Positions 1-6,769 of a stretch of DNA of 10,821 bases are shown piece by piece. Under the pieces are notes generated by a model. That model worked only from the letters and a program-made list of their open reading frames with translations, was not told the DNA's origin and did not search any database. The stretch comes from Bacteroidota bacterium (GTDB lineage: Bacteria; Bacteroidota; Bacteroidia; Bacteroidales; VadinHA17). The DNA lies in the NCBI GenBank assembly GCA_012838685.1, contig DUOU01000238.1:1-10821 (forward strand). Direction: 5' to 3'. Numbering within the stretch: the first letter of the stretch is position 1; every line of letters starts with the position of its first letter. A program made the translations under genes and the position numbers.

Positions 1-830
1 AAACTACTATTGGAAAAAAGTAGAGGCGAAGTAATAATCTCGTAATTTTCAATGTCATAAACAACAATATCCGAGGAATTGTCGAACACCTCTATCCTAT
101 CCGGGTCGTTAATGTGGAAGCCCTGCTTTGTATCGTTAGTGGAATATGCGATATACTTTCCGGAGGGATGCCATGAGGGATATACAAAATTCGCCACCCC
201 AACATCCTCACTTAAAGCGAATTTTTCAATTTCTCCATCTTTCATTATGTAAGTGCCGGGATGAATCGCCCTCATATGAATAGACATATTATCCGGATTA
301 TTGTCGGCGAACGAATGACAATTTACACAATTGAGATCTGTCATTTTGTTTTCAAGCAAGGCTTTTTCTTTATAGTTCTCCAGATTACGCTGATAAATGC
401 CCATCTCGTTCCACAACTCGTATCCAGGATCAATCAATCTATAGACAATATAAGGGTCTATTTTGTTGTCCATTACATATATGTTAAAAGGCGAGTATGC
501 TAACAATTGGTTTCCCCTTTTTTCAAGAACAGTTACATTGATTTCTGATCCGATACTGTTTTTGATCAGTTTACGCCATCTCCTTTCGGGAATAGTTATT
601 TTGCCTTTATTAAACTTAAAATCAAACGTTGAACCTCCGCCAACCATTCTCACATAACCGACGAATGGTTGGTTTAGCGAAAAATTCAAGGGAGCAATGT
701 TCGTGGGGATCGCCACTTCTTTATAATCAGGGAAAATTTCAGGCGGCTGAATGTTCAATTCGACAATGTTTTTCTTGCATGAACTGAAGGCCAACAGGCA
801 AAACAGTATTATAGGGATTCTGTTTTTCAT
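1..830 (-). CDS. Lipoprotein with CxxCH heme-c motif and TolB/PD40-like propeller start (partial, 3' end outside window)
   Basis: This frame is open from an ATG at 830 to the left edge, giving 276 complete codons; the C-terminus is missing. The N-terminus (MKNRIPIILFCLLAFSSCKK) is a lipoprotein signal with the probable lipidated cysteine at residue 18, so the protein should be exported and membrane-anchored. Residues 168-172 read CVNCH, a c-type heme attachment motif. From about residue 215 the stretch YPSWHPSGKYIAYSTND is typical of a TolB/WD40-like (PD40) beta-propeller blade. I recall Bacteroidota PD40 proteins with this CVNCHSF signature beside DUF6057 membrane proteins, annotated only as PD40 or 'cytochrome c biosynthesis' proteins; substrate and partners are unknown to me. 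The ATG overlaps the upstream TGA as ATGA, so translational coupling is likely. Heme binding is inferred from the motif alone. Confidence 0.85.
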   Translation of the reverse strand, partial: MKNRIPIILFCLLAFSSCKKNIVELNIQPPEIFPDYKEVAIPTNIAPLNFSLNQPFVGYVRMVGGGSTFDFKFNKGKITIPERRWRKLIKNSIGSEINVTVLEKRGNQLLAYSPFNIYVMDNKIDPYIVYRLIDPGYELWNEMGIYQRNLENYKEKALLENKMTDLNCVNCHSFADNNPDNMSIHMRAIHPGTYIMKDGEIEKFALSEDVGVANFVYPSWHPSGKYIAYSTNDTKQGFHINDPDRIEVFDNSSDIVVYDIENYEIITSPLLFSNSS

Positions 831-2575
831 GCCTTGAACATATAATAATACCAGAATGTATCACCATAATACCTGTTCGCGGTGGATGCGATCGAGGTTT
901 TTCCCCTATTCTCCAAAATCAATTGCTTAAATGAACTGAACCTGTTGATTATATCATTTGAAATGCCATATTTTACCCAATAAGCCGGGTCATGCTCCGA
1001 ATAGACTATTACCGCCTCCTGCAAACTTTTTGAAAGACTGGGAAGCGTCTCTGTCCCATAAAACGTCTCAACGAATCTTTTAATATTGCTCATATCCTTG
1101 GAGAGCATGAGATAAGCTTTCGTAAATTCAATCAAACTATGGTTATTGGGATTTGAATAGATACAATTGATCAGTTCCTGCAACAAGGGATCAAATCCCA
1201 ATAAATTATCAATGGATGATCGCGGGTCAACCATTATTTTTATCTCGTTGTTAATGTCAGTATTTAAAATCGTTCTATATTCTGCCGCCCACTTACGATA
1301 AAAAAGGGTCTTATCCAGGATATCCAAATACTTGCTCGCCACCGGATAAGCTCCCGAGATCAAATTAGTCTCAACCAACCGCTGCAAACATCTGCCCGAC
1401 ACACCACTCTCATAGTTTACCAAGGCCTCGAAGGACATATTCTGGGCAAAAGCTATCTGACCCGTAGCGAAAGCGATGTCGCTCAGCAGATTTGAAACCA
1501 GTTGTGTTTTGTCCCAAGTAACCATAAGAGAGTTTATATTTCTTTGATCATACATGAACATTTCTTCGGTTAATTCGCCTTTTTTCAATAACGCTAGATT
1601 GATATAGTTCATATATAGGTGGTTGTCCATTTTCCCCTCACCTTTGGAGAGAATTTTATCCCATTGGCCTGTACGGGAATAATAATCCAATTCCTTTAAA
1701 AAGTTATTTTTCAACTGTTCAGGGAGCTCATTTTTCAAAAAGACAAAACCGGTCAAACAGACAATCAATAAAGTGATGGAATATGAAATAATGGGTTTTA
1801 GTTGTAACGATAAAATAGTTATCAACCAAACAAAAAGCACCGATCCAACAAAAAAGATAAATGGTAAATAGATAAAAAAAGGAGGTTCCATCCGTGGTTG
1901 ATAAAAGGAATCCAGCATAAAAATATTGGATAAATCTGCCACCATTCCCAACCTAAATACAACAAAACCAAGGAAAACCATAATCATTGAAACAAAGCAG
2001 AGATCAAAAAAATGTCGTTTTTCCAATTTTATGGCATACAATAATGCCATAAACAACAGATATTGGTATACAAATGGCCCTGTAATCCAGAAAAGAATCA
2101 ATGACAAGAGAATCATTATATGGACGAGGTTTTCATGTTTAGATTTTACTGTCAATAAAACTGCCAACAACATCAATAAAAATGAAATCGTTCCGGCCAG
2201 ATTATAGTAATTTAATAGGTGCAACACCAAAAATGGAATAACAGGGAGAATACCCAAATATGAGTACTCCCTTTTTCCCGATGTATCCAGAATCTTACAG
2301 GATAAATAAGCAATGAAAGTGAGCAGCGATGAAGATATTGTCGCGCCAAGAAAATTCAACGCATAAAACTGCATCAAAAAGTTCGAGATATAGAACACTA
2401 AACCGCCTACCTCGAATAAATATTCCTTCAGGTAATTGGATGAAAATTGGAATAGTTGGAATTGCTCCATATAAAAGAAATGGTATTTGGCCGATACTTG
2501 GAAAAGTACGAAAAGGGCAACCCATAATAAAGGGAAAACAAATGATTCCAGAAATCTCTTAATAGTCAAGCACAT
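827..2575 (-). CDS. Polytopic inner-membrane protein resembling DUF6057, with helical C-terminal domain
   Basis: The protein has 582 residues. The first ~285 are strongly hydrophobic, with about nine or ten predicted membrane segments (roughly 8-30, 56-93, 106-143, 150-182, 190-210, 233-256, 262-280). Residues ~290-582 are soluble and helix-rich, with TPR-like spacing, for example DYYSRTGQWDKIL followed by YMNYINLALLKKGEL. This matches my memory of Bacteroidota proteins labelled DUF6057, whose function is unknown; I assign none. No catalytic motif is visible. The gene is first in an operon and its stop overlaps the start of the CxxCH/PD40 lipoprotein, so the two products probably act together at the envelope. 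The ATG at 2575 has no Shine-Dalgarno sequence, as is usual in this phylum, but a promoter-like element lies about 30 bases upstream. Confidence 0.85.
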   Translation of the reverse strand: MCLTIKRFLESFVFPLLWVALFVLFQVSAKYHFFYMEQFQLFQFSSNYLKEYLFEVGGLVFYISNFLMQFYALNFLGATISSSLLTFIAYLSCKILDTSGKREYSYLGILPVIPFLVLHLLNYYNLAGTISFLLMLLAVLLTVKSKHENLVHIMILLSLILFWITGPFVYQYLLFMALLYAIKLEKRHFFDLCFVSMIMVFLGFVVFRLGMVADLSNIFMLDSFYQPRMEPPFFIYLPFIFFVGSVLFVWLITILSLQLKPIISYSITLLIVCLTGFVFLKNELPEQLKNNFLKELDYYSRTGQWDKILSKGEGKMDNHLYMNYINLALLKKGELTEEMFMYDQRNINSLMVTWDKTQLVSNLLSDIAFATGQIAFAQNMSFEALVNYESGVSGRCLQRLVETNLISGAYPVASKYLDILDKTLFYRKWAAEYRTILNTDINNEIKIMVDPRSSIDNLLGFDPLLQELINCIYSNPNNHSLIEFTKAYLMLSKDMSNIKRFVETFYGTETLPSLSKSLQEAVIVYSEHDPAYWVKYGISNDIINRFSSFKQLILENRGKTSIASTANRYYGDTFWYYYMFKA

Positions 2576-2603
2576 ATAACAGTTGTCCCATTTGTTGACT
2601 TTA

Positions 2604-2611
2604 CAAATTTA
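2604..2611 (-). promoter_or_regulatory. Probable -7 element (TAAATTTG) of the membrane-protein/lipoprotein operon
   Basis: TAAATTTG on the minus strand matches the Bacteroidota -7 consensus TAnnTTTG exactly and would place the transcription start about 25 bases before the ATG at 2575. The best TTTG for the -33 element (2637-2640) is 25 bases away, longer than the usual ~19, so the call rests mainly on the -7 match. Confidence 0.4.
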
Positions 2612-2671
2612 GGCATTGGTTTATTCAGAAAAAACACAAAAAAAGTTAAAAAAAATCATAAATTTTTAATA

Positions 2672-2687
2672 TCGATTAGCTAATCGA
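2672..2687. repeat. Perfect 16-bp palindrome TCGATTAGCTAATCGA
   Basis: The sequence is fully self-complementary with no spacer, which fits a dimeric regulator operator better than an RNA hairpin. Its centre is about 80 bases upstream of the inferred operon start and about 250 bases upstream of the zupT ATG, so either gene could be the target. I cannot name the regulator. The core TTAGCTAA loosely recalls DtxR/IdeR-type sites, but that likeness is weak. Confidence 0.45.
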
Positions 2688-2751
2688 ACAACATAGACAA
2701 CATCGATAGCGAAAATACTCTTATAAGTTTTAGGTATCTTTTTGACAATGA

Positions 2752-2781
2752 CTTTCCCAAGAAAATTCATCTTTGGGAAAG
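2752..2781. repeat. Inverted repeat, 9-bp arms (CTTTCCCAA / TTGGGAAAG)
   Basis: The arms at 2752-2760 and 2773-2781 are perfectly complementary across a 12-base spacer. No T-tract follows on either strand, so it does not look like a terminator. It lies 150 bases before zupT and could be an operator or a hairpin in a long zupT leader. Confidence 0.4.
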
Positions 2782-2930
2782 GAGAAGTAATCGCTCTCTT
2801 CATTACACGATGATAGCAATGATTTACAATACAAGTTATAGTGTCTTAAAATTTCGGGGTTTGAAGAGTATATTTTTAAAAAACAATAGGGTAATCTTGT
2901 TAACTTGCGCGAAATTGTGAAATAACCAAA

Positions 2931-3731
2931 ATGGAATTACCAAGTTCAACTATTTTACAAGCGTTCATTCTTACCGCTATAGCCGGTTTAGCCACTGGAA
3001 TCGGCGGCCTGATAGCCATCCTGGCTAAAAAAACCAATGCTACGTTTCTAAGCGCTTCTCTTGGTTTTTCCGCGGGTATAATGTTATATGTCTCCTTTAT
3101 GGAGATGATGCCTGTAGCGGGAGAACAATTAATGTCCATTTATGGTGAAAAAACGGGTACACTATTCCTGATTTTAGCTTTTTTTGGGGGAATAGCATTG
3201 ATAAATATGATCGACTTTTTGGTTCCTGAGGCTATAAATCCTCATGAATTTCACGGTGTTGAGGATATGGACAAGAAAACCGACCTAAAACGCACAGGTA
3301 TCATTGTCGCTATAACGATCGCCATCCACAACTTTCCCGAAGGGATAGCGACATTCACCTCTGCGCTTGGTTCTTTGGAGATCGCGATTCCCATTGCCGC
3401 CGCTATCGCCATTCATAATATTCCGGAAGGAATTGCCGTTGCTGTCCCTATTTACCACTCAACCGGGAGTCGACGCAAGGCATTCTGGTTATCTTTTCTT
3501 TCAGGACTTTCTGAGCCGCTTGGGGCACTATTGGCATACATTTTTCTGTTCAAATTCTGGAATCCCGCGCTTAATGGCATTGTTCTTTCAGCGGTTTCGG
3601 GTATAATGGTCTTCATCTCACTCGATGAACTTCTTCCAACAGCCGAAAAGTATGGCAAGCACCATGTTTCAATTTCCGGGATGGTTGCCGGGATGCTGGT
3701 AATGGCATTAAGCCTCTACCTGTTCATCTGA
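2931..3731 (+). CDS. zupT: ZIP-family divalent metal importer, ZupT type
   Basis: ZIP transporters carry Zn2+, Fe2+, Mn2+ and related ions into the cytoplasm across the inner membrane. The protein has 266 residues, close to the ~257 of E. coli ZupT, with about eight membrane segments. The two family signatures are present: HNFPEG at 133-138 and HNIPEG at 162-167, whose His and Glu line the binuclear metal site. SEPLGA at 194-199 is a further conserved ZupT stretch. The loop between the third and fourth segments (about 103-121) carries His and acidic residues (HEFHGVEDMD). The ATG at 2931 starts just before the first hydrophobic helix and has no Shine-Dalgarno sequence. mntP follows on the same strand after 133 bases, probably with its own promoter. 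The actual metal cannot be read from the sequence; ZupT proteins are broad, and the MntP neighbour makes Mn plausible. Confidence 0.95.
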   Translation: MELPSSTILQAFILTAIAGLATGIGGLIAILAKKTNATFLSASLGFSAGIMLYVSFMEMMPVAGEQLMSIYGEKTGTLFLILAFFGGIALINMIDFLVPEAINPHEFHGVEDMDKKTDLKRTGIIVAITIAIHNFPEGIATFTSALGSLEIAIPIAAAIAIHNIPEGIAVAVPIYHSTGSRRKAFWLSFLSGLSEPLGALLAYIFLFKFWNPALNGIVLSAVSGIMVFISLDELLPTAEKYGKHHVSISGMVAGMLVMALSLYLFI

Positions 3732-3751
3732 GAATTATAACACACAATAAA

Positions 3752-3781
3752 TTTACCACAAGCCAATTAATGCTATATTTG
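3752..3781 (+). promoter_or_regulatory. Probable mntP promoter (TTTA-N18-TATATTTG)
   Basis: TATATTTG at 3774-3781 is an exact match to TAnnTTTG, and TTTA at 3752-3755 is a 3/4 match to the -33 TTTG with an 18-base spacer. The resulting leader of about 78 bases contains a small hairpin (AGAGA/TCTCT at 3821-3835) followed by five T, too short to call an attenuator. I see none of the conserved bases of the yybP-ykoY manganese riboswitch. Confidence 0.5.
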
Positions 3782-3864
3782 CCGGACTGAGTACCATATT
3801 ATTATACTTTTTAACACAATAGAGACGTATTCTCTTTTTCAGTTGCTGTAATCTTTGATTCTAT

Positions 3865-4461
3865 ATGGATATTATCTCAATAATTGTCATCGCCGTGGGA
3901 CTCGCGATGGATTGTTTCGCTGTAGCTGTCAGCAAAGGCATTTGCGTTGCGAGGTTCAATCTTGGATACACTCTTAAAATGGCCCTTTTGTTTGGTCTGT
4001 TCCAAGGAGGAATGCCGCTGATAGGTTATTTTGCCGGAATAAGTTTTGCCGAGACAATGACCAAAATCGATCATTGGGCCGCTTTCGCGCTATTGACCTT
4101 CATAGGGGGAAAAATGATCTATGAAGGGGCGACAAAAAAAGAAAATATTGAATGTGGAAGCGAAGGTATAAAAACTGACGACCATTTGAAGAAAATGTTC
4201 GGATTGGGCACTTTGATCAGTCTGGCGGTCGCTACAAGCATTGACGCGTTGGTAACGGGGCTGATCTTCGTGCCTTTTCCAAATTTCATCCTGATCGCTG
4301 TTACCATAATCGGACTAACAAGTTTTTTGCTCACAATAATAGGATCTTATATCGGAGTTCGATTTGGGAGAAGATTCAAGCTAAACGCCAATGTTGTCGG
4401 TGGTGTGATTTTGATCGCAATAGGCTCAAAGATACTGATCGAACATCTGGTCGCCGCTTGA
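3865..4461 (+). CDS. mntP: Manganese efflux pump MntP
   Basis: MntP exports Mn2+ from the cytoplasm and protects cells against manganese excess. The protein has 198 residues (E. coli 188) and six hydrophobic segments arranged as two related halves. The paired signatures are clear: GLAMDCFAVAVSKG near residues 12-25, with Asp16, and ATSIDALVTG at 123-132, with Asp127. These match the E. coli motifs MSMDAFAASIGKG and ATSLDAM, including the membrane-embedded aspartates. IGGKMIYEG at 80-88 matches the family's LGGRMIIEG. The ATG at 3865 puts Asp16 at the same number as in E. coli. A metal importer gene lies just upstream and a strong hairpin terminator just downstream. The pairing of importer and exporter suggests a metal-balance locus, but the two genes need not be co-expressed. 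Confidence 0.95.
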   Translation: MDIISIIVIAVGLAMDCFAVAVSKGICVARFNLGYTLKMALLFGLFQGGMPLIGYFAGISFAETMTKIDHWAAFALLTFIGGKMIYEGATKKENIECGSEGIKTDDHLKKMFGLGTLISLAVATSIDALVTGLIFVPFPNFILIAVTIIGLTSFLLTIIGSYIGVRFGRRFKLNANVVGGVILIAIGSKILIEHLVAA

Positions 4462-4496
4462 CTACTGTTGCCTAAAAATCGTCGTATCCTTACAAA

Positions 4497-4533
4497 AATA
4501 AATGCGTCAAAATAATCTTCTGACGCATTTATT
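4497..4533. terminator. Bidirectional hairpin terminator between mntP and the esterase
   Basis: Thirteen-base perfect arms (AATAAATGCGTCA at 4497-4509, TGACGCATTTATT at 4521-4533) enclose an 11-base loop. It sits between convergent genes. Read on the minus strand, the stem runs into ATTTATTTTTG, a good T-tract, so it best serves the esterase; on the plus strand the T-rich tail is shorter. Confidence 0.85.
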
Positions 4534-4553
4534 CCTGGAAACACCTTATTGTA

Positions 4554-5645
4554 TTATTTGAAAATAGCCTGTGCGAAGCTATATAGGTCGTGTCGCCACA
4601 CATGAAAAGTATGCCCACCCGGCATTTCGGAAAATTGATATTTTATTCCGTTTTTATCGAACAGCTTTAGCATCTCCTTGCAATTCTCATAGGCAATATC
4701 CTCAGGGCCACCCTGCGTGAACTTAAGTAACTTAACGTTTTTGGCCAGTGTCGAGGAAATCTCGCCCAATCTTTTATCTCCACTATCCATCATCTCCTTA
4801 TTGTCCTTGAACCATCCGGAACTCATAACGTTTATATAAGCGAACTTGTCGGGATAAGCCATAAATACGTTGAGAGTCTCCAGCCCTCCCATCGACAATC
4901 CCGCGATAGCCCTGTGATCCTTGTCGGTCAATACCCTGTAATTCTTTTCAATATATGGCACTATATCTTTCATCATTTCATCGGTAAAAAGATCCGTAGA
5001 TATGCTTCCATCAGGTATAACAACTATCATGGGAACCATTTTTCCATTGGCCAGAAGGTTGTCCAATATCCAGTTAGCGCATCCAACTCCGGGCCAGGCA
5101 GCATCATTGTCGCCTCCCCCATGGATAAGGTACAGTACAGGTAGCTTATCGGATGAAGCGTTATAACCGGGAGGTGTCCATATATGCATACGACGAGTTG
5201 TTCCCATTGTTGTTGATTTGTAATAAATCTGGGACAAAGCTCCGTGTGGAACATCCTTTTGCGCCCAGAACGCGCTCTCCTGGTTACGCGAAATGCTCGC
5301 AACCGGCTTTATATCTGCGATTCTGGGATACTTTGGATCATACACGGTAACTCCATCAACTACAAAATTATATCTGTAGGCGCCATCCGCTATATTGGGC
5401 ACAACAATTTCCCAAACACCGTTTTCCAGTTTATTTGTTTCCGCCCCTATAGATCTGATATCAACGCTCAAAGAGACGCTCTCCGCCTGTGGCGCGTAAA
5501 TCCTGAAGGTTACCGAACCATCGACATTTGCCTCTACCGATTTTAAGTTGTCATTAGGTGTCGGGGTTCGCTGAAACTGGCAATTGGCGGTATAGGCAGC
5601 GACCATAAAAAGTGTCGCGATGATCAATGTTTTTTCATAAAGCAA
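4554..5645 (-). CDS. Secreted CE1-type esterase with N-terminal beta-sandwich (feruloyl/acetyl esterase-like)
   Basis: Such enzymes hydrolyse esters, often feruloyl or acetyl groups on plant polysaccharides; the substrate here is not determinable. The 363-residue protein has a signal peptide (cleavage near 22, before QFQRTPTPND), an E-set/CBM48-like sandwich at about 35-110 (DGSVTFRIYAPQAESV), and a PF00756 esterase domain at about 140-363. HGGGDND at 175-181 is the oxyanion region, GLSMGG carries nucleophile Ser251, and GGHTFHVW carries catalytic His345; Asp316 or a nearby acid may complete the triad. The only start giving the whole signal peptide is TTG at 5645, because an in-frame TAA lies at 5655-5657. 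The tempting ATG at 5636-5638 is out of frame; see findings. The next in-frame ATG (residue 14) would remove most of the signal peptide. An FNR-type site lies about 110 bases upstream. Confidence 0.88.
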   Translation of the reverse strand: MLYEKTLIIATLFMVAAYTANCQFQRTPTPNDNLKSVEANVDGSVTFRIYAPQAESVSLSVDIRSIGAETNKLENGVWEIVVPNIADGAYRYNFVVDGVTVYDPKYPRIADIKPVASISRNQESAFWAQKDVPHGALSQIYYKSTTMGTTRRMHIWTPPGYNASSDKLPVLYLIHGGGDNDAAWPGVGCANWILDNLLANGKMVPMIVVIPDGSISTDLFTDEMMKDIVPYIEKNYRVLTDKDHRAIAGLSMGGLETLNVFMAYPDKFAYINVMSSGWFKDNKEMMDSGDKRLGEISSTLAKNVKLLKFTQGGPEDIAYENCKEMLKLFDKNGIKYQFSEMPGGHTFHVWRHDLYSFAQAIFK

Positions 5646-5692
5646 AATTTTTAATTATAGTGAAATTGAAAATGGTTTCTATGATATTGAAG

Positions 5693-5727
5693 TAAAGATA
5701 AAATAAATTTTCCGGGTTTTCCGCAAA
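5693..5727 (-). promoter_or_regulatory. Possible esterase promoter (TTTG-N23-TATCTTTA)
   Basis: On the minus strand TATCTTTA (5700-5693) fits seven of eight -7 positions and TTTG (5727-5724) fits the -33 element, but the spacer is 23 bases, longer than usual. If it is correct, the FNR-type site is centred roughly 70-75 bases upstream of the start, an activator-like position. Confidence 0.3.
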
Positions 5728-5755
5728 ATATTCAGGCAAAAGAGGCCACTCTTTC

Positions 5756-5769
5756 TTGATTTATATCAA
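5756..5769. promoter_or_regulatory. FNR/Crp-type operator TTGATTTATATCAA (copy 1)
   Basis: It matches the FNR consensus TTGATnnnnATCAA at every defined position. The same 16 bases TTGATTTATATCAATT recur at 9122-9137. It lies upstream of the esterase and about 260 bases before the -7 element of the Crp/Fnr-family gene at 6137-6721. Confidence 0.65.
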
Positions 5770-5772
5770 TTT

Positions 5773-5982
5773 TTAATAGCTGTTATTTTGTTTACTTTGT
5801 AAAAGTTGCGAGAGAGCTGTTAACAAGAAAAAGTCTCCAAAGCGATTAGACCACTTCAATCCGCTTTTGATCCGGATATTTGAAATGAGTAATAATGTTA
5901 TTATATTGCTGTAAATCAATAGCGAAAAGAGTGTGATTTGAAGTAGAACAGCTTCTGTATAATACAACGTTGTAACCGCCAT
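5773..5982 (-). CDS. Doubtful small hydrophobic ORF
   Basis: An ATG-initiated reading frame of 69 codons encodes a peptide with a hydrophobic stretch at about residues 13-35 (LLQITLFSLLIYSNIITLLL) and a basic tail, so it could be a single-pass small membrane protein. It ends three bases before the FNR-type site. I recognise no family, see no Shine-Dalgarno sequence or clear promoter, and in AT-rich DNA a leucine/isoleucine-rich ORF this long can arise by chance. It may well not be a gene. Confidence 0.2.
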   Translation of the reverse strand: MAVTTLYYTEAVLLQITLFSLLIYSNIITLLLISNIRIKSGLKWSNRFGDFFLLTALSQLLQSKQNNSY

Positions 5983-6023
5983 TTTAATGCCATTAATTTT
6001 AACATTTTGATGGTTTATGAATA

Positions 6024-6031
6024 TAACTTTG
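6024..6031 (+). promoter_or_regulatory. Probable -7 element (TAACTTTG) of the Crp/Fnr-family gene
   Basis: This is an exact match to TAnnTTTG, about 105 bases before the ATG at 6137. The nearest upstream TTTG (6006-6009) is only 14 bases away, shorter than the usual spacer, so the -33 element is uncertain. Confidence 0.35.
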
Positions 6032-6136
6032 GTAAATTGAATGGAGACTCAAAAATTTAAGTTATAATTTTATTTTTTGGTATCTCTTCCGAGGTTAAAT
6101 AGTTCTACTGTAATTTTTAAATCTGGGATTTGGATA

Positions 6137-6721
6137 ATGGAAAAGGAATTTTTTGATACAGTAAGAAAACTCACAGGCAAATTTGTCGATTTGCCCGAAG
6201 ATCAGTTAAAAGAGTTCGCCTCTACAGTTGAAAGACGGAAAATAAAGAAAGGTAATTTATTGCTCGAGGAGGGTCAGGTCTCAAGAAATATTTTCTATGT
6301 GAGCAGTGGGTTATTGAGACTATTCTATTACAAACACAAAAAAGAGGTTACAGAGTTTTTTGTATGGGAAGATCGGTTTAGCTTAAGCTGCATCGAATCA
6401 CTTTTTCTTGAAAAGGCGAGTCATATCAGTATAGAGGCCCTTGTAGACAGCGATGTATACATGTTACCATACCACAAAATAGTTGAATTATCCGTTGACC
6501 GTCCGCTATTTTCCGAATTCATCAGAAAAATTCTTGAGATGGGGCTGATAATATCACAACAAAGAGAAGATTCCCTGAGATATGAAAGTACCAACGAAAG
6601 GTATGCCCGCTTTATGAGGGAATATCCTGAAGTAATGAAGCTTGCTCCCATGAATTATATAGCTTCATACCTGCAAATGACCCCGGAATCCCTTAGCAGG
6701 GCAAGATCCGCGATCTTCTAA
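6137..6721 (+). CDS. Crp/Fnr-family transcriptional regulator with FNR-like recognition helix
   Basis: A cytoplasmic DNA-binding regulator of 194 residues. Residues ~10-125 form the cNMP-binding-like beta-roll (GNLLLEEGQVSRNIFYVSSGLLRLFYY at 39-65), and the long dimer helix spans about 122-146. The C-terminus carries a helix-turn-helix at about 174-190, YIASYLQMTPESLSRAR. In the recognition helix, Glu184, Ser187 and Arg188 align with E. coli FNR Glu209, Ser212 and Arg213 (ETISR), which read TTGAT half-sites. The N-terminal cysteine cluster of FNR is absent; the only cysteine is Cys85, so this is not an Fe-S FNR, and the effector is unknown. The phosphate-binding pocket looks degenerate, so cAMP binding is doubtful. 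I chose ATG 6137; a longer frame from TTG at 6077 adds 20 atypical residues. The protein ends soon after the recognition helix, as is usual for Bacteroidota members. It is convergent with the receptor gene. Confidence 0.9.
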   Translation: MEKEFFDTVRKLTGKFVDLPEDQLKEFASTVERRKIKKGNLLLEEGQVSRNIFYVSSGLLRLFYYKHKKEVTEFFVWEDRFSLSCIESLFLEKASHISIEALVDSDVYMLPYHKIVELSVDRPLFSEFIRKILEMGLIISQQREDSLRYESTNERYARFMREYPEVMKLAPMNYIASYLQMTPESLSRARSAIF

Positions 6722-6769
6722 GCCAGGGGTTCATACAGATATATTGATTTGTGTATATGACAGACAAGA

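Larger units (their letters stand above)
2576..2930. other. Divergent intergenic region with two inverted repeats
   Basis: These 355 bases separate the minus-strand operon from zupT. I find no coding region. They hold the operon promoter, a 16-bp palindrome (2672-2687) and a 9-bp inverted repeat (2752-2781). For zupT I see only partial promoter matches: TAATCTTG at 2892-2899 fits seven of eight -7 positions, and TTTG at 2860-2863 is 28 bases away, too far. The zupT transcription start cannot be fixed by eye. Confidence 0.6.
5646..6136. other. Divergent intergenic region between esterase and Crp/Fnr regulator
   Basis: These 491 bases hold the esterase promoter candidate, the FNR-type site, a doubtful 69-codon ORF (5773-5982, minus) and the regulator's promoter candidate. 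A weak bulged hairpin (AAGCGATT/AATCCGCTT, 5840-5866) followed by TT is also present but has no obvious transcript to end. I recognise no structured RNA. Confidence 0.5.

Noticed and set aside
261..657. Two plus-strand reading frames near the left edge
   Set aside because: They lie antisense to the lipoprotein frame, which has a lipobox, a CxxCH motif and propeller sequence.
1926..2562. Plus-strand reading frames opposite the membrane-protein gene
   Set aside because: Composition is that of an antisense shadow, with no recognisable domain; the minus-strand frame is clearly coding.
3782..3864. yybP-ykoY manganese riboswitch or attenuator in the mntP leader
   Set aside because: The leader is only about 80 bases, none of the conserved riboswitch bases are seen, and the only hairpin has a 5-bp stem.
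6037..6052. TTGA-N8-TCAA just upstream of the Crp/Fnr-family gene, a possible autoregulatory site
   Set aside because: The half-sites are 8 bases apart; FNR-type sites need TTGA-N6-TCAA, so a helix-face match is unlikely.
6077..6136. TTG start for the Crp/Fnr-family gene, adding 20 residues
   Set aside because: The extra residues do not resemble family N-termini, and ATG 6137 gives the normal length of about 194.
6722..6769. Terminator between the convergent regulator and receptor genes (TCATA/TATGA arms at 6731-6760)
   Set aside because: Only five contiguous pairs, a long loop and no T-tract on either strand.
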